Assembly (NCBI GenBank): GCA_046546355.1
Contig: JBKGXZ010000002.1
Location: forward strand, 13,421-77,420
Length of the DNA stretch: 64,000 bases
Reading direction: 5' to 3'
Source: CAZBUB01 sp046546355
Lineage (GTDB): Bacteria > Desulfobacterota > Desulfovibrionia > Desulfovibrionales > Desulfothermaceae
A model generated the notes under the pieces. The model did not search any database and had not been told where the DNA came from. It was given only the letters and a program-made list of their open reading frames with translations. The first letter of the stretch is position 1; the number at the start of each line of letters is the position of its first letter. A program made the position numbers and the translations under genes. This document shows, piece by piece, positions 8,794 to 16,219 of this stretch.

Positions 8794-10401
8794 GTGGTGG
8801 ACAAGTCAGATCTGCGCTGGAACGGCTGGGGGCTGGAGAGCATCCAGCTGCCCCTTAACCAGGATATCAAAAGTATCCTGCTCAAGGAGCTGGGACCCGG
8901 AATCTCCAGGCCCAGCGCCCTGCTTGGCCAGGTCCTGGAGAAAATCCCTGTATCCAAAGCGCCTGAGCATCCACTTTTGGATTCGAGCCCTTGGAGCAGG
9001 CTGCAACACGCCAGGGGCCAGAGCCTGCCAGACTGGGCCCAGCTGCGTTTCGGTGAGCTGGACACTTTCCCGGACGCTGTAGCCTATCCAGGTACGGATG
9101 AACAGCTGCAGGAGGTGTTAAGCCTGGCCCGCAAGCAAAATATCCAGGTTATACCATACGGAGGCGGCACCAGTGTTCTGGGGCACATTACCCCCCTGCA
9201 GGACACCAAGCCGGTAATCACAGTCTCCTTGGCCAAAATGAACCAGCTCTTGCACCTGGAGCCGGAAAACCGCTTGGCTCAGTTCCAACCTGGCATTTTT
9301 GGACCGGATCTGGAACAGATCTTGCGAGCCCAGGGTTTTACCCTGGGCCATTTCCCCCAGTCCTTTGAGTTCTCCAGCCTAGGAGGCTGGATAAGTACCA
9401 GGTCATCTGGACAGCAGTCCCTGGGCTACGGCAGGATCGAGGACATCTTCCAGGGCGGGACCCTGCAGGCGCCGGCTGGAGAGCTGCGCATCCCCAACAT
9501 CCCAGCCTCTGCAGCAGGCCCGGACCTAAGACAGCTGATTCTGGGCTCCGAGGGCAGGCTGGGACTGCTTTCTAAGGCATGGGTACGAATCAGTCCTCTG
9601 CCTGAGCAGGAAAATTTCCAGGGCTTTATTCTGCCTGACCTCCAGCAAGGCCTGCAGGTAGCCAAGGAGCTGGTGCAGAAAAAGGACGCCTTGAGCCTGC
9701 TGCGCCTGAGCAACGCCCGGGAGACCAAAACCAACATCCTGCTTTCAGGCAAATCAGGAGTACGCAGCCTGCTTTCAAGTTACCTGCACCTGTTGGGTAT
9801 GCAGGAGCAGGCCTGCATGCTCCTGGCTGGTTTCAGCGGCTCTCCCAGCCAGGTCAGCCAGAGTAGACGCAGGGCAGGCTCCATCCTCAGGCGCTACGGG
9901 GCCAAGCCTTTGTACGGTTCCGGCCGGGCCTGGGCCAAACACAGGTTCCGGGCCCCCTACCTGCGCAACAGCCTATGGGAGGAGGGTTACGCAGTGGACA
10001 CCTTGGAAACCGCAACCACCTGGCAACAGGTGCCAGGATTGATGCAGGACCTGGAGGACAGCCTTTGCCGAGCCCTGGAACAGGAGCAGGAAAAGGCGTA
10101 TGTATTCTCCCACCTCTCCCATTTCTACCCCACAGGCTGCAGCATTTACTGTACCTATATCTTCAGGGTGGCTGCCACCCTGCAGGAGACCATGCAGCGC
10201 TGGGAGAAGCTGAAAAGGGCAGCCAGCGAGTGCATCCTGAAACATCAGGCCACCATCAGCCACCACCATGGGGTGGGCCGGGACCACTTGCCCTATATTG
10301 AACAGGAAAAAGGCAGCCTGGGCCTGGAGCTGCTGCGCTCCATCTGCTCCCAGCTGGACCCCCAGGGAGTAATGAATCCTGGCAAGCTCCTGGAGCCTTG
10401 A
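8794..10401 (+). CDS. Alkyl-DHAP-synthase-like FAD-linked oxidase
   Basis: A flavoprotein of the vanillyl-alcohol-oxidase/alkylglycerone-phosphate synthase (ADPS) group, 535 residues. The FAD-binding PP-loop region reads IPYGGGTSVLGH (from residue 120), followed by LGGWISTRSSGQQSLGYGRIED. A His triplet at 490-492 (SHHHGVGR) matches the His residues essential in alkyl-DHAP synthases, and a Tyr-rich strand (GCSIYCTYIF) precedes it. ADPS exchanges the acyl chain of acyl-DHAP for a fatty alcohol in ether-lipid synthesis; some bacterial relatives have other or unknown substrates. The GTG at 8794 was chosen: TAAGGAA lies seven bases upstream and the protein then starts with the family-like RWNGWG; the longer frame runs through the previous gene. 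Four bases separate it from the GlpD-like gene. Confidence 0.75.
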   Translation: MVDKSDLRWNGWGLESIQLPLNQDIKSILLKELGPGISRPSALLGQVLEKIPVSKAPEHPLLDSSPWSRLQHARGQSLPDWAQLRFGELDTFPDAVAYPGTDEQLQEVLSLARKQNIQVIPYGGGTSVLGHITPLQDTKPVITVSLAKMNQLLHLEPENRLAQFQPGIFGPDLEQILRAQGFTLGHFPQSFEFSSLGGWISTRSSGQQSLGYGRIEDIFQGGTLQAPAGELRIPNIPASAAGPDLRQLILGSEGRLGLLSKAWVRISPLPEQENFQGFILPDLQQGLQVAKELVQKKDALSLLRLSNARETKTNILLSGKSGVRSLLSSYLHLLGMQEQACMLLAGFSGSPSQVSQSRRRAGSILRRYGAKPLYGSGRAWAKHRFRAPYLRNSLWEEGYAVDTLETATTWQQVPGLMQDLEDSLCRALEQEQEKAYVFSHLSHFYPTGCSIYCTYIFRVAATLQETMQRWEKLKRAASECILKHQATISHHHGVGRDHLPYIEQEKGSLGLELLRSICSQLDPQGVMNPGKLLEP

Positions 10402-10405
10402 GGAG

Positions 10406-11986
10406 ATGTGGGCCGGGTACAGCAGGCAGAAAACCAGGCAAGAGCTGGGCAGGAAGCTGGACCTGCTGGTTATTGGCGGGGGCATCACTGGAGCAGGCGT
10501 CCTCAAGGAGGCAGCCAGGCTGGGCCTTAAAACCGGCTTGCTGGAACAAAATGATCTGGCCTGGGGTACCTCCAGCTGGTCCTCCAAGCTGGTGCACGGG
10601 GGCCTGCGCTATCTGCGCCAGGGGGACCCGGGCCTGACCCTGGAGGCGATCCGCGAGCGCCAGGCCCTGCTGGCCCAGGCTCCGGGATTGGTCAGCCCCC
10701 TGCCCTTCCTGCTGCCCCTGTACAAGACCAGCCTGGCCTCCAAGGCCTTTGTCCGCCTGGGGCTCAGCCTGTATGATACCCTGGCCCGGCAATGGCAGCA
10801 CCAGAAAATAGACAACAGCCTGGCCCTAGAGCGGGCCCCTGGCCTAAAGGAATCAGGCCTGCAGGGAGCGTATACCTTCCAGGACGCGCTCACCGATGAC
10901 TCCAGGCTGGTGCTGGCTGTCCTGCAGGAGGCTTTGGCAGATGGGGCGCTGGTTTTAAATTATGCCCCGGCCCTGGACCTTTTGTGGCACAAGGACCAGG
11001 TATGCGGAGTCCTGGCCCAGGATCTGCTGCAGGGGGATCAGCTGCAGATCAGGGCCAAAGTGGTGGTCAATGCTTGCGGTGCCTGGTCCCAAGCCCTGGC
11101 CAGCAAGGCCAGCAGGGAGCTTCGTCTGCGGCCCTTAAGGGGCAGCCACATTGTGTTTCCCAGACAGGTCTTGCCAGTGCACTGCGCAGTCACCTCTGCC
11201 CATCCCAGGGACAGGCGACCAGTATTTGCCTCCCCGTTTAAGGGCAGGACCATAGTAGGCACCACAGATCTGGACCACGACCAGGACCTGCAAACTGTGC
11301 CCCACATCACCCAGCCTGAAATCGACTATCTCCTGCATTGGCTCCAAGATCTCTTCCCTGCCCTGGGCCTGGATGCCCAACAAATGATCAGCACCTTCGC
11401 AGGGATCAGAGCAGTGGTTTCCAGCGGCAGGGAGGCCTCCCCCTCCAGAGAATCCCGCAGACACAGCATCTGGGTTGACAAGGGCCTGATCACGGTCAGT
11501 GGCGGCAAGCTGACCACCTTCAGGCTCATTGCCCTGGACTGCCTGACTGCGGCGAAGCCCTACCTGGGCCGACTTAGCTTGAGCCGCAAACAGCGCATCT
11601 TCTCCCCGCTGGCCTGGAAGCCCGGGTGGGACTATGGGCTCTCGGCCAGGGGGCTGGATTATCTGCTTGGCAAATACCGATTGGATGCGGCCAGCTTCCT
11701 GGAGCACAGCAAAGCAGAGGAGCTTGGGCCAGTATTTCCCGGAGGGCCCTTTTGGGCTGAGCTGCGCTGGGCAGCCAGGCAGGAGGCAGTCTGCAGGCTG
11801 CAGGATCTTATGCTGCGGCGAACGCGACTTGGTATCCTTTGCCCCGCAGGAGGCAGGGAATACTTCTCAGGGATCAAGGCTATCTGCAGGCAGGAGCTGG
11901 GCTGGGGGGACGAGACCTGGCAACAGCAGGAAACAGAATACTCAAGGCTCTGGCAGAAGCACTACAGCCCTTTGCATGGGGCTTAA
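10406..11986 (+). CDS. glpD: Glycerol-3-phosphate dehydrogenase (GlpD/GlpA family)
   Basis: A 526-residue FAD-dependent oxidoreductase. The dinucleotide-binding motif GGGITGAG is at 24-31, followed by GLLEQNDLAWGTSSWSSK and LVHGGLRYLRQG, the hallmark of GlpD/GlpA. The middle domain has NACGAWS and TTDLDHDQD, and GKLTTFR is near residue 370. The reaction is oxidation of sn-glycerol 3-phosphate to dihydroxyacetone phosphate at the inner membrane with electrons going to quinone. Spacing of four bases to the ADPS-like gene suggests an operon: one enzyme makes DHAP and the other could use an acyl derivative of it. The AGGAG directly abuts the ATG; a second GGAG ten bases upstream is better placed. 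The end faces the convergent korC gene. Confidence 0.85.
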   Translation: MWAGYSRQKTRQELGRKLDLLVIGGGITGAGVLKEAARLGLKTGLLEQNDLAWGTSSWSSKLVHGGLRYLRQGDPGLTLEAIRERQALLAQAPGLVSPLPFLLPLYKTSLASKAFVRLGLSLYDTLARQWQHQKIDNSLALERAPGLKESGLQGAYTFQDALTDDSRLVLAVLQEALADGALVLNYAPALDLLWHKDQVCGVLAQDLLQGDQLQIRAKVVVNACGAWSQALASKASRELRLRPLRGSHIVFPRQVLPVHCAVTSAHPRDRRPVFASPFKGRTIVGTTDLDHDQDLQTVPHITQPEIDYLLHWLQDLFPALGLDAQQMISTFAGIRAVVSSGREASPSRESRRHSIWVDKGLITVSGGKLTTFRLIALDCLTAAKPYLGRLSLSRKQRIFSPLAWKPGWDYGLSARGLDYLLGKYRLDAASFLEHSKAEELGPVFPGGPFWAELRWAARQEAVCRLQDLMLRRTRLGILCPAGGREYFSGIKAICRQELGWGDETWQQQETEYSRLWQKHYSPLHGA

Positions 11987-12019
11987 GCCTTGTCCAGGCT
12001 CCCAGCAGAAGGCATAGAG

Positions 12020-12604
12020 CTAGATGTCCTGTGCAGACTGGACCAGCCCCCGACCTGCAGGCTGCCCTGCAGACCTGGCCAGCTCCTGGCCCAGCTCCAG
12101 GGCCTGCTGGTTCAGTTGCACAAAGCGCTCCGGAACCCTTTGCTTCAGCACCTCCAGCACAGAGTCCAGCCCGACCACAGGATTCAGGCCCAAGAGGGCG
12201 CCCAGCATGCAGATGTTCAAAACCACGCTCTTGCCGATCTTATTGTGCACAGACTTGTGCATGGGCAGGCTGAACTGCCTGGCATCCGCCTGCATCCTGG
12301 GCTCCACCAGGTCTGAGTCCAACAGCAAAAGCCCCCCGGGACGAATAATGCTGTAGAACTTATTGTAGGACTCCTGGGTCAGGCAGACCAGGACATTGGG
12401 CTGGTTCACCTTGGGGAAGTTGATCTCCGAATCCGAGATAATCACATCCGAACGGGTCACTCCCCCCCTGGCAGCAGCCCCGTAGGACTGGGACTGGACA
12501 GCGTTCAGACCGTCATAAAGCACCGCAGCCTCTGCCAGGATAATGGCTGCTGTGATCACCCCCTGCCCGCCTGAGCCGGAAAAAATCAGTCTGCATCTTT
12601 CCAT
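12020..12604 (-). CDS. korC: 2-oxoacid:ferredoxin oxidoreductase, gamma subunit
   Basis: A 194-residue gamma (catalytic-C) subunit with the N-terminal motif FSGSGGQGVITAAIILAEAA and the conserved QSYGAAARGG region near residues 39-47. With the three genes upstream it forms a 2-oxoacid:ferredoxin oxidoreductase that oxidatively decarboxylates 2-oxoglutarate (or another 2-oxoacid) to an acyl-CoA, reducing ferredoxin, in the cytoplasm. In anaerobes lacking a 2-oxoglutarate dehydrogenase complex this step supplies succinyl-CoA or runs in reverse. It is last of korD-korA-korB-korC, starting four bases after korB. The choice of 2-oxoglutarate as substrate rests on similarity of the A and B subunits and gene order. 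Confidence 0.88.
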   Translation of the reverse strand: MERCRLIFSGSGGQGVITAAIILAEAAVLYDGLNAVQSQSYGAAARGGVTRSDVIISDSEINFPKVNQPNVLVCLTQESYNKFYSIIRPGGLLLLDSDLVEPRMQADARQFSLPMHKSVHNKIGKSVVLNICMLGALLGLNPVVGLDSVLEVLKQRVPERFVQLNQQALELGQELARSAGQPAGRGLVQSAQDI

Positions 12605-12608
12605 GCCG

Positions 12609-13409
12609 CTACCCTTCCTGGGCCTGGTCCACCAGGTTCTGATACTGCTCGCAGTACTCAGGCCTTTGTTCCTGGATAAATATGCCCCGTTCGATCAGCT
12701 CCGGGTTGTCCTGCTTGGCCTTAGAGCCCTGCTTGGTGGTGTTCTCCTTCAGCCACTCCAGCATCTCTGCTGCATCCCCCTGCCGGTTCTTGCGGCCGAA
12801 CTGGGTGGGACAAGGGGACAACACCTCCAGCACAGAGAAGCCCGGGTGCTGAATGCTCTCTTGCAAGAGCTTCTGCAGCTCCAGGACATGGTAGGAAGTC
12901 CCCCGAGCCACAAAAGAAGCCCCGGCAGCCAGGGCCAGGCTCACCACGTCAAAGGCAGGATCAATGGTTTTCTGGGGCGCGGTGCTGGCCAGAACCCCTG
13001 TCCCGGAAAGCGGTGAGTACTGCCCCCCGGTCATACCGTAGATACGGTTATTCATGACTATCGCGGTCATGTCTATGTTCCTGCGGCAGGCGTGGATAAA
13101 GTGGTTGCCGCCAATGGCCAGGGCATCCCCGTCACCCATGGGCGCAAGCACCGTGAGCTCCGGCTTGCTCATCTTGATCCCGGTGGCAAAGGCCAGAGCC
13201 CTGCCGTGCAGGGTGTGCAGGGAATGGAAATCCACATATCCGGATATCCTGGAGGAACAGCCTATCCCTGAGACCATGACCATGTCCCTCTTGGCCAGAC
13301 CCAGCTCTTCCACTGCATGCAGCAGGGAGTTGAGCACTGTGCCGTGGCCGCATCCCGCACACCAGATATGCGGGAAAAACCTGCTGCGAATATAGTCCTG
13401 TACTCCCAT
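12609..13409 (-). CDS. korB: 2-oxoacid:ferredoxin oxidoreductase, beta subunit (ThDP)
   Basis: A 266-residue thiamine diphosphate-binding subunit. CAGCGHG at residues 17-23 and the ThDP/Mg motif GDGDALAIGGNHFIHACRRN, followed by NNRIYGMTGGQYSP, are diagnostic. A further Cys near PCPTQFGRKN is likewise conserved in the family. The start (MGVQDYIRSRFFPHIWCAGC) lies two bases after the korA stop, so translation is probably coupled. Function is described under the gamma subunit. Confidence 0.92.
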   Translation of the reverse strand: MGVQDYIRSRFFPHIWCAGCGHGTVLNSLLHAVEELGLAKRDMVMVSGIGCSSRISGYVDFHSLHTLHGRALAFATGIKMSKPELTVLAPMGDGDALAIGGNHFIHACRRNIDMTAIVMNNRIYGMTGGQYSPLSGTGVLASTAPQKTIDPAFDVVSLALAAGASFVARGTSYHVLELQKLLQESIQHPGFSVLEVLSPCPTQFGRKNRQGDAAEMLEWLKENTTKQGSKAKQDNPELIERGIFIQEQRPEYCEQYQNLVDQAQEG

Positions 13410-13411
13410 GC

Positions 13412-14560
13412 CTAGACCCCTCTGCCCCTGATCAGGCGCAGGATGTTCTTGATGTCCGTGGGGGATATGAACTCCCCATCCACCCGGTTAGCCAGGAACA
13501 CCCGCTCTGGATGCTCCACCGTCTTTTTCACCTCGTGCACCACCTGGCCCATGTTCATCTCCACCACCACGATATACTGGGCAGCAGAACACTTCTCTCG
13601 GACCAGCTCGGCTGGAAAAGGCCATATGGTCTGCAGCTCCAAAAGCCCCAGTCTCTCCCCGCGATTCCTGCGGTTCTTGACTATATGCAGTGCGGAGCGG
13701 GCCGCACAGCCGTAGGAGACCAGCACGCAGTCCGCATCAGCCAGGAAGTACTCCTTATATCTGGTCAACTGGTGCACATTGTTCTCGATCTTGTCTATCA
13801 GGTGATGGATCAGGCCATGGATAACTCCTGGATCGGTGGTGGGAAAGCCCCACATATCGTGGTACAGCCCGGTAACATTGTATCTGTGCTTGTCCCCGAA
13901 GTCGGACATGGGCAGCCTGCCGTCCTCCCGGGGCAAGTAGGGATGAAAGTCCACTCCTTCGGGTACTGAGGTGCGCAGCCTCCTGACCGGTTCTATCTCC
14001 CCCGGGCTGGGAACCTGCAGCTTCTCCCGCATATGGCCCACGATCTCGTCCAGGAGCAGTATCACCGGCGTACGGTAGGTTTCCGCCATATTGAAGGCCT
14101 CCACAGTGATCCGGAACAGATCCTGGTGGTTGGAGGCGGTCAGGGCGATGATAGCGTGGTCTCCGTGGGTGCCCCATCTGGCCTGGTAGACATCTGACTG
14201 GCTGGCATGGGTGGGCAGTCCTGTGGAAGGGCCTCCGCGCTGCACATCCGCAATCACGCAGGGAATCTCTGCCATGACTGCGAACCCCAGGGCCTCCTGC
14301 ATCAGGGAAAACCCAGGTCCGCTGGTGGCGGTCATTACCTTGTGCCCTGTCAATGAGGCGCCTATAATAGCACAGATTGAGGATATCTCGTCCTCCATCT
14401 GCAAAAATCTCCTGCCCAGGGCCGGCATGCGCTGGGCCATATGTTCCATGATCTCGGAAGAAGGGGTGATGGGATAGCCGGAGTAGAAGCTGAGCCCTGC
14501 GTAAAGAGCAGCCTCAGCACAGACCTCGTTGCCCTGTACGAACTTGATTTCCCTGCTCAT
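13412..14560 (-). CDS. korA: 2-oxoacid:ferredoxin oxidoreductase, alpha subunit
   Basis: A 382-residue pyrophosphate-domain subunit beginning with FVQGNEVCAEAALYAGLSF and GYPITPSSEIMEHMAQRMP, with the conserved ATSGPGFSLMQEALGFAV and DVQRGGPSTGLPT. It starts by overlapping the ferredoxin subunit gene by four bases (ATGA type), which supports coupled translation. The length and domain order match the separate alpha subunit of the four-subunit Kor/Vor type, not the fused gamma-alpha type. Confidence 0.92.
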   Translation of the reverse strand: MSREIKFVQGNEVCAEAALYAGLSFYSGYPITPSSEIMEHMAQRMPALGRRFLQMEDEISSICAIIGASLTGHKVMTATSGPGFSLMQEALGFAVMAEIPCVIADVQRGGPSTGLPTHASQSDVYQARWGTHGDHAIIALTASNHQDLFRITVEAFNMAETYRTPVILLLDEIVGHMREKLQVPSPGEIEPVRRLRTSVPEGVDFHPYLPREDGRLPMSDFGDKHRYNVTGLYHDMWGFPTTDPGVIHGLIHHLIDKIENNVHQLTRYKEYFLADADCVLVSYGCAARSALHIVKNRRNRGERLGLLELQTIWPFPAELVREKCSAAQYIVVVEMNMGQVVHEVKKTVEHPERVFLANRVDGEFISPTDIKNILRLIRGRGV

Positions 14561-14766
14561 TGCTCCTCCTTGAGAACCTCAATGGCCAGATCCGGACATC
14601 TGTATTCGCACAGCCGGCAGCCTATGCATTCCTCCGGGGCCTGAACCCTGGGCAGCCCGTCCTCGCCCATGGCCAGGACCTGCTTGGGACAGAAATGCGC
14701 ACAGATCCCGCAGCCCTTGCACCAGCCAGGGTTTATCCTGTGCTCCTTCACTTTCTGCTTAGCCAT
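14557..14766 (-). CDS. korD: 2-oxoacid:ferredoxin oxidoreductase, ferredoxin (delta) subunit
   Basis: A 69-residue 2[4Fe-4S] ferredoxin with two clusters, CKGCGICAHFCP and CIGCRLCEYRCP. It is the first gene of the operon and passes electrons from the ThDP subunit to free ferredoxin. An AAGGAG directly touches the ATG and an upstream AAGGAA offers an alternative pairing. Confidence 0.93.
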   Translation of the reverse strand: MAKQKVKEHRINPGWCKGCGICAHFCPKQVLAMGEDGLPRVQAPEECIGCRLCEYRCPDLAIEVLKEEQ

Positions 14767-14891
14767 CTCCTTGCCCTGTTCCTTGGTTTCTCACTTAGGC
14801 CCATGGCTCCCAAAAGGCTCGGCCTTGGGGCTTGGGCCTGGCAAGCATGAATACCTCCCGGACCTCGCATGAAACAAGATCACAACCTATT

Positions 14892-14987
14892 GAGATTGCT
14901 TCGTCGAAGACTCCTCGCAATGACGGATTATGCTCCAGCTACTGGCTCTATTTATGCTCGTCATTGTGAGCGTAGCGAAGCAATCTC
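14892..14987. repeat. Palindromic interspersed repeat of the attgcttcg...cgaagcaat type
   Basis: Outer arms GAGATTGCTTCG (14892-14903) and CGAAGCAATCTC (14976-14987) pair perfectly, and inner arms CAATGACG (14918-14925) and CGTCATTG (14959-14966) also pair, enclosing about 33 bases. The sequence matches, from memory, a repeat family seen in intergenic regions of many unrelated bacterial genomes. It would fold into a long hairpin in RNA from either strand. No second copy was seen in this window. Confidence 0.75.
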
Positions 14988-15040
14988 CATGAATAAGCTA
15001 TAGTGTTTCTTTCTCGATCAAACAGGACGTCTGCGGCCAG
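14988..15040 (+). repeat. 53-bp dispersed repeat, copy A
   Basis: This stretch, starting CATGAATAAGCT and ending CTGCGGCCAG, is nearly identical (50 of 53 bases) to the reverse complement of 43134-43186. It touches the right arm of the palindromic repeat and lies about 44 bases downstream of the stop of the TetR gene. Relative to the gene whose 3' end it follows, it has the same orientation as copy B. Confidence 0.85.
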
Positions 15041-15083
15041 AGACAGGGCTGACCGGAAAACCTGCATTTCTGTTTAGCCTGGC

Positions 15084-15725
15084 TCAGGGCTCGGTCTCAA
15101 GCCTGAAATTTTTGCAAGGCACGCCATTTTTGAAGACTGTGGCCACCAGTCTGGCTATGCGGTGCAGATTCTTGCGGTTTTCTTCTCTGTTCTCTTCCGC
15201 TCCCCGGAAAGTCAGAATAACCCCCAGTATAGAGGCAAAAAAGGCATGGGAAAAAAGCCTGATATTGCCTGAGGCGGCGCCGGACTGAACCATGATGCGG
15301 GAGAAATGCTGCAAGTAGTAGGCCTTGGTCTCCTCGAACCTGTCCTGGATCTCCGGATCCACGGACTCCTTGAGCATGAAATGGCTCAGCATCTGCAAGG
15401 TGGCCTCCCGATCCAGAAAGAAGTCCACTATGCCTGTGGCGATCTCCTCAATGCTGTCATCACCTGTTTCCAGGCGCTGCAGCTGCTTCTGCTCTCCTTC
15501 CTGGATATCCTGGCCCAGTACCTCCAGCAGGATTGCATCCCGGCTCGGGAAATAGCGATAGATGGACGCCGGGGATATACCTGCCTCCTGGGCAATGTCC
15601 CGCATTCCGATCTCCGCGAAGGGCCGCTGGGAAAACAGCTGCACTGCTGCATCCAGGATCAGGTCCTTCCTGTGCTCCCTTTCGGATTCCTTTAACTGCA
15701 GAAAAGTGGATTTCCTCTTGGCCAT
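15084..15725 (-). CDS. TetR/AcrR-family transcriptional regulator
   Basis: A 213-residue protein with a TetR-type helix-turn-helix at about residues 20-65 (LILDAAVQLFSQRPFAEIG, then MRDIAQEAGISPASIYRYF). The C-terminal half is a helical ligand-binding domain without recognisable specificity. A GAGGT motif precedes the ATG. A perfect palindrome 32 bases upstream is a likely self-operator. The nearest neighbours (korD operon downstream, the deaminase gene beyond a gene-free region upstream) do not reveal its target. Confidence 0.88.
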   Translation of the reverse strand: MAKRKSTFLQLKESEREHRKDLILDAAVQLFSQRPFAEIGMRDIAQEAGISPASIYRYFPSRDAILLEVLGQDIQEGEQKQLQRLETGDDSIEEIATGIVDFFLDREATLQMLSHFMLKESVDPEIQDRFEETKAYYLQHFSRIMVQSGAASGNIRLFSHAFFASILGVILTFRGAEENREENRKNLHRIARLVATVFKNGVPCKNFRLETEP

Positions 15726-15756
15726 TTCTACCTCCGCTCCATATGGCGCTCAAACT

Positions 15757-15772
15757 CTCATGCCAACATGAG
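15757..15772. promoter_or_regulatory. Palindrome, likely TetR operator
   Basis: CTCATG-CCAA-CATGAG: perfect 6-base half sites with a 4-base spacer, 32 bases ahead of the TetR start codon. The position suits autorepression. Assignment is by position and symmetry only. Confidence 0.4.
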
Positions 15773-16019
15773 CACAGCAGCTTCGATCTTAGCTCTTAAA
15801 ACATAATACAAGGCCTATGCAAAAGTAAACAGCTTTCAGGGCCCCAAATAGGATTCAATTACACAAACCCGCTCCAGGACAGGGATAAGCATTAAACTTA
15901 TCAAACGCAGCACTGGCTTGCTGCAGGACTGGCATACAGGCTTGAGTTTTACCTCCTGGTGCCCTATAAATCAGCAGGGAACTGGTGGCACCGTATCCGT
16001 TCAGGGGCTGTGCATAGCA

Positions 16020-16088
16020 CACACTTGACACCGTGGGGTTAGGGCGGGTCGTCATGGAGTCCCTTCCTTACCCTCGATGTCAAGTGTG
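16020..16088. repeat. Inverted repeat, 12 of 13 bases paired
   Basis: Arms CACACTTGACACC (16020-16032) and GATGTCAAGTGTG (16076-16088) pair with one mismatch around a 43-base centre that is itself partly self-complementary (GGGGTTAGGG against CCTTACCC). It may be a transposon end pair, a stem-loop in a transcript, or an operator pair. Confidence 0.5.
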
Positions 16089-16219
16089 GGTAAAGACCAG
16101 GTTCAGGGGAGATTGAGAGCTAAATGGCATGAATATAAACTCGACCTCTGGAAGCTTACCTAACGCCCTTACCAGCTGAGATTAACCAAGACCAAAACCT
16201 CATTGCGCGAGGAGAACTT

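Larger units (their letters stand above)
14767..15083. other. Gene-free stretch between korD and the TetR gene
   Basis: About 317 bases without a supported gene. It must contain the korD promoter (minus strand), which I could not place with confidence. Its right half holds the two repeat elements listed next. Confidence 0.7.
15726..16219. other. Gene-free stretch upstream of the deaminase gene
   Basis: Nearly 500 bases with no gene I can support. A 66-codon minus-strand frame (15855-16055) has no recognisable features. The stretch contains the TetR operator candidate at its left end and a long-armed inverted repeat at 16020-16088. It could be a decayed mobile element or an untranslated regulatory region. 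Confidence 0.6.

Noticed and set aside
15855..16055. 66-codon minus-strand frame in the gene-free stretch
   Set aside because: No recognisable family, no good ribosome site, and it runs across the inverted repeat.
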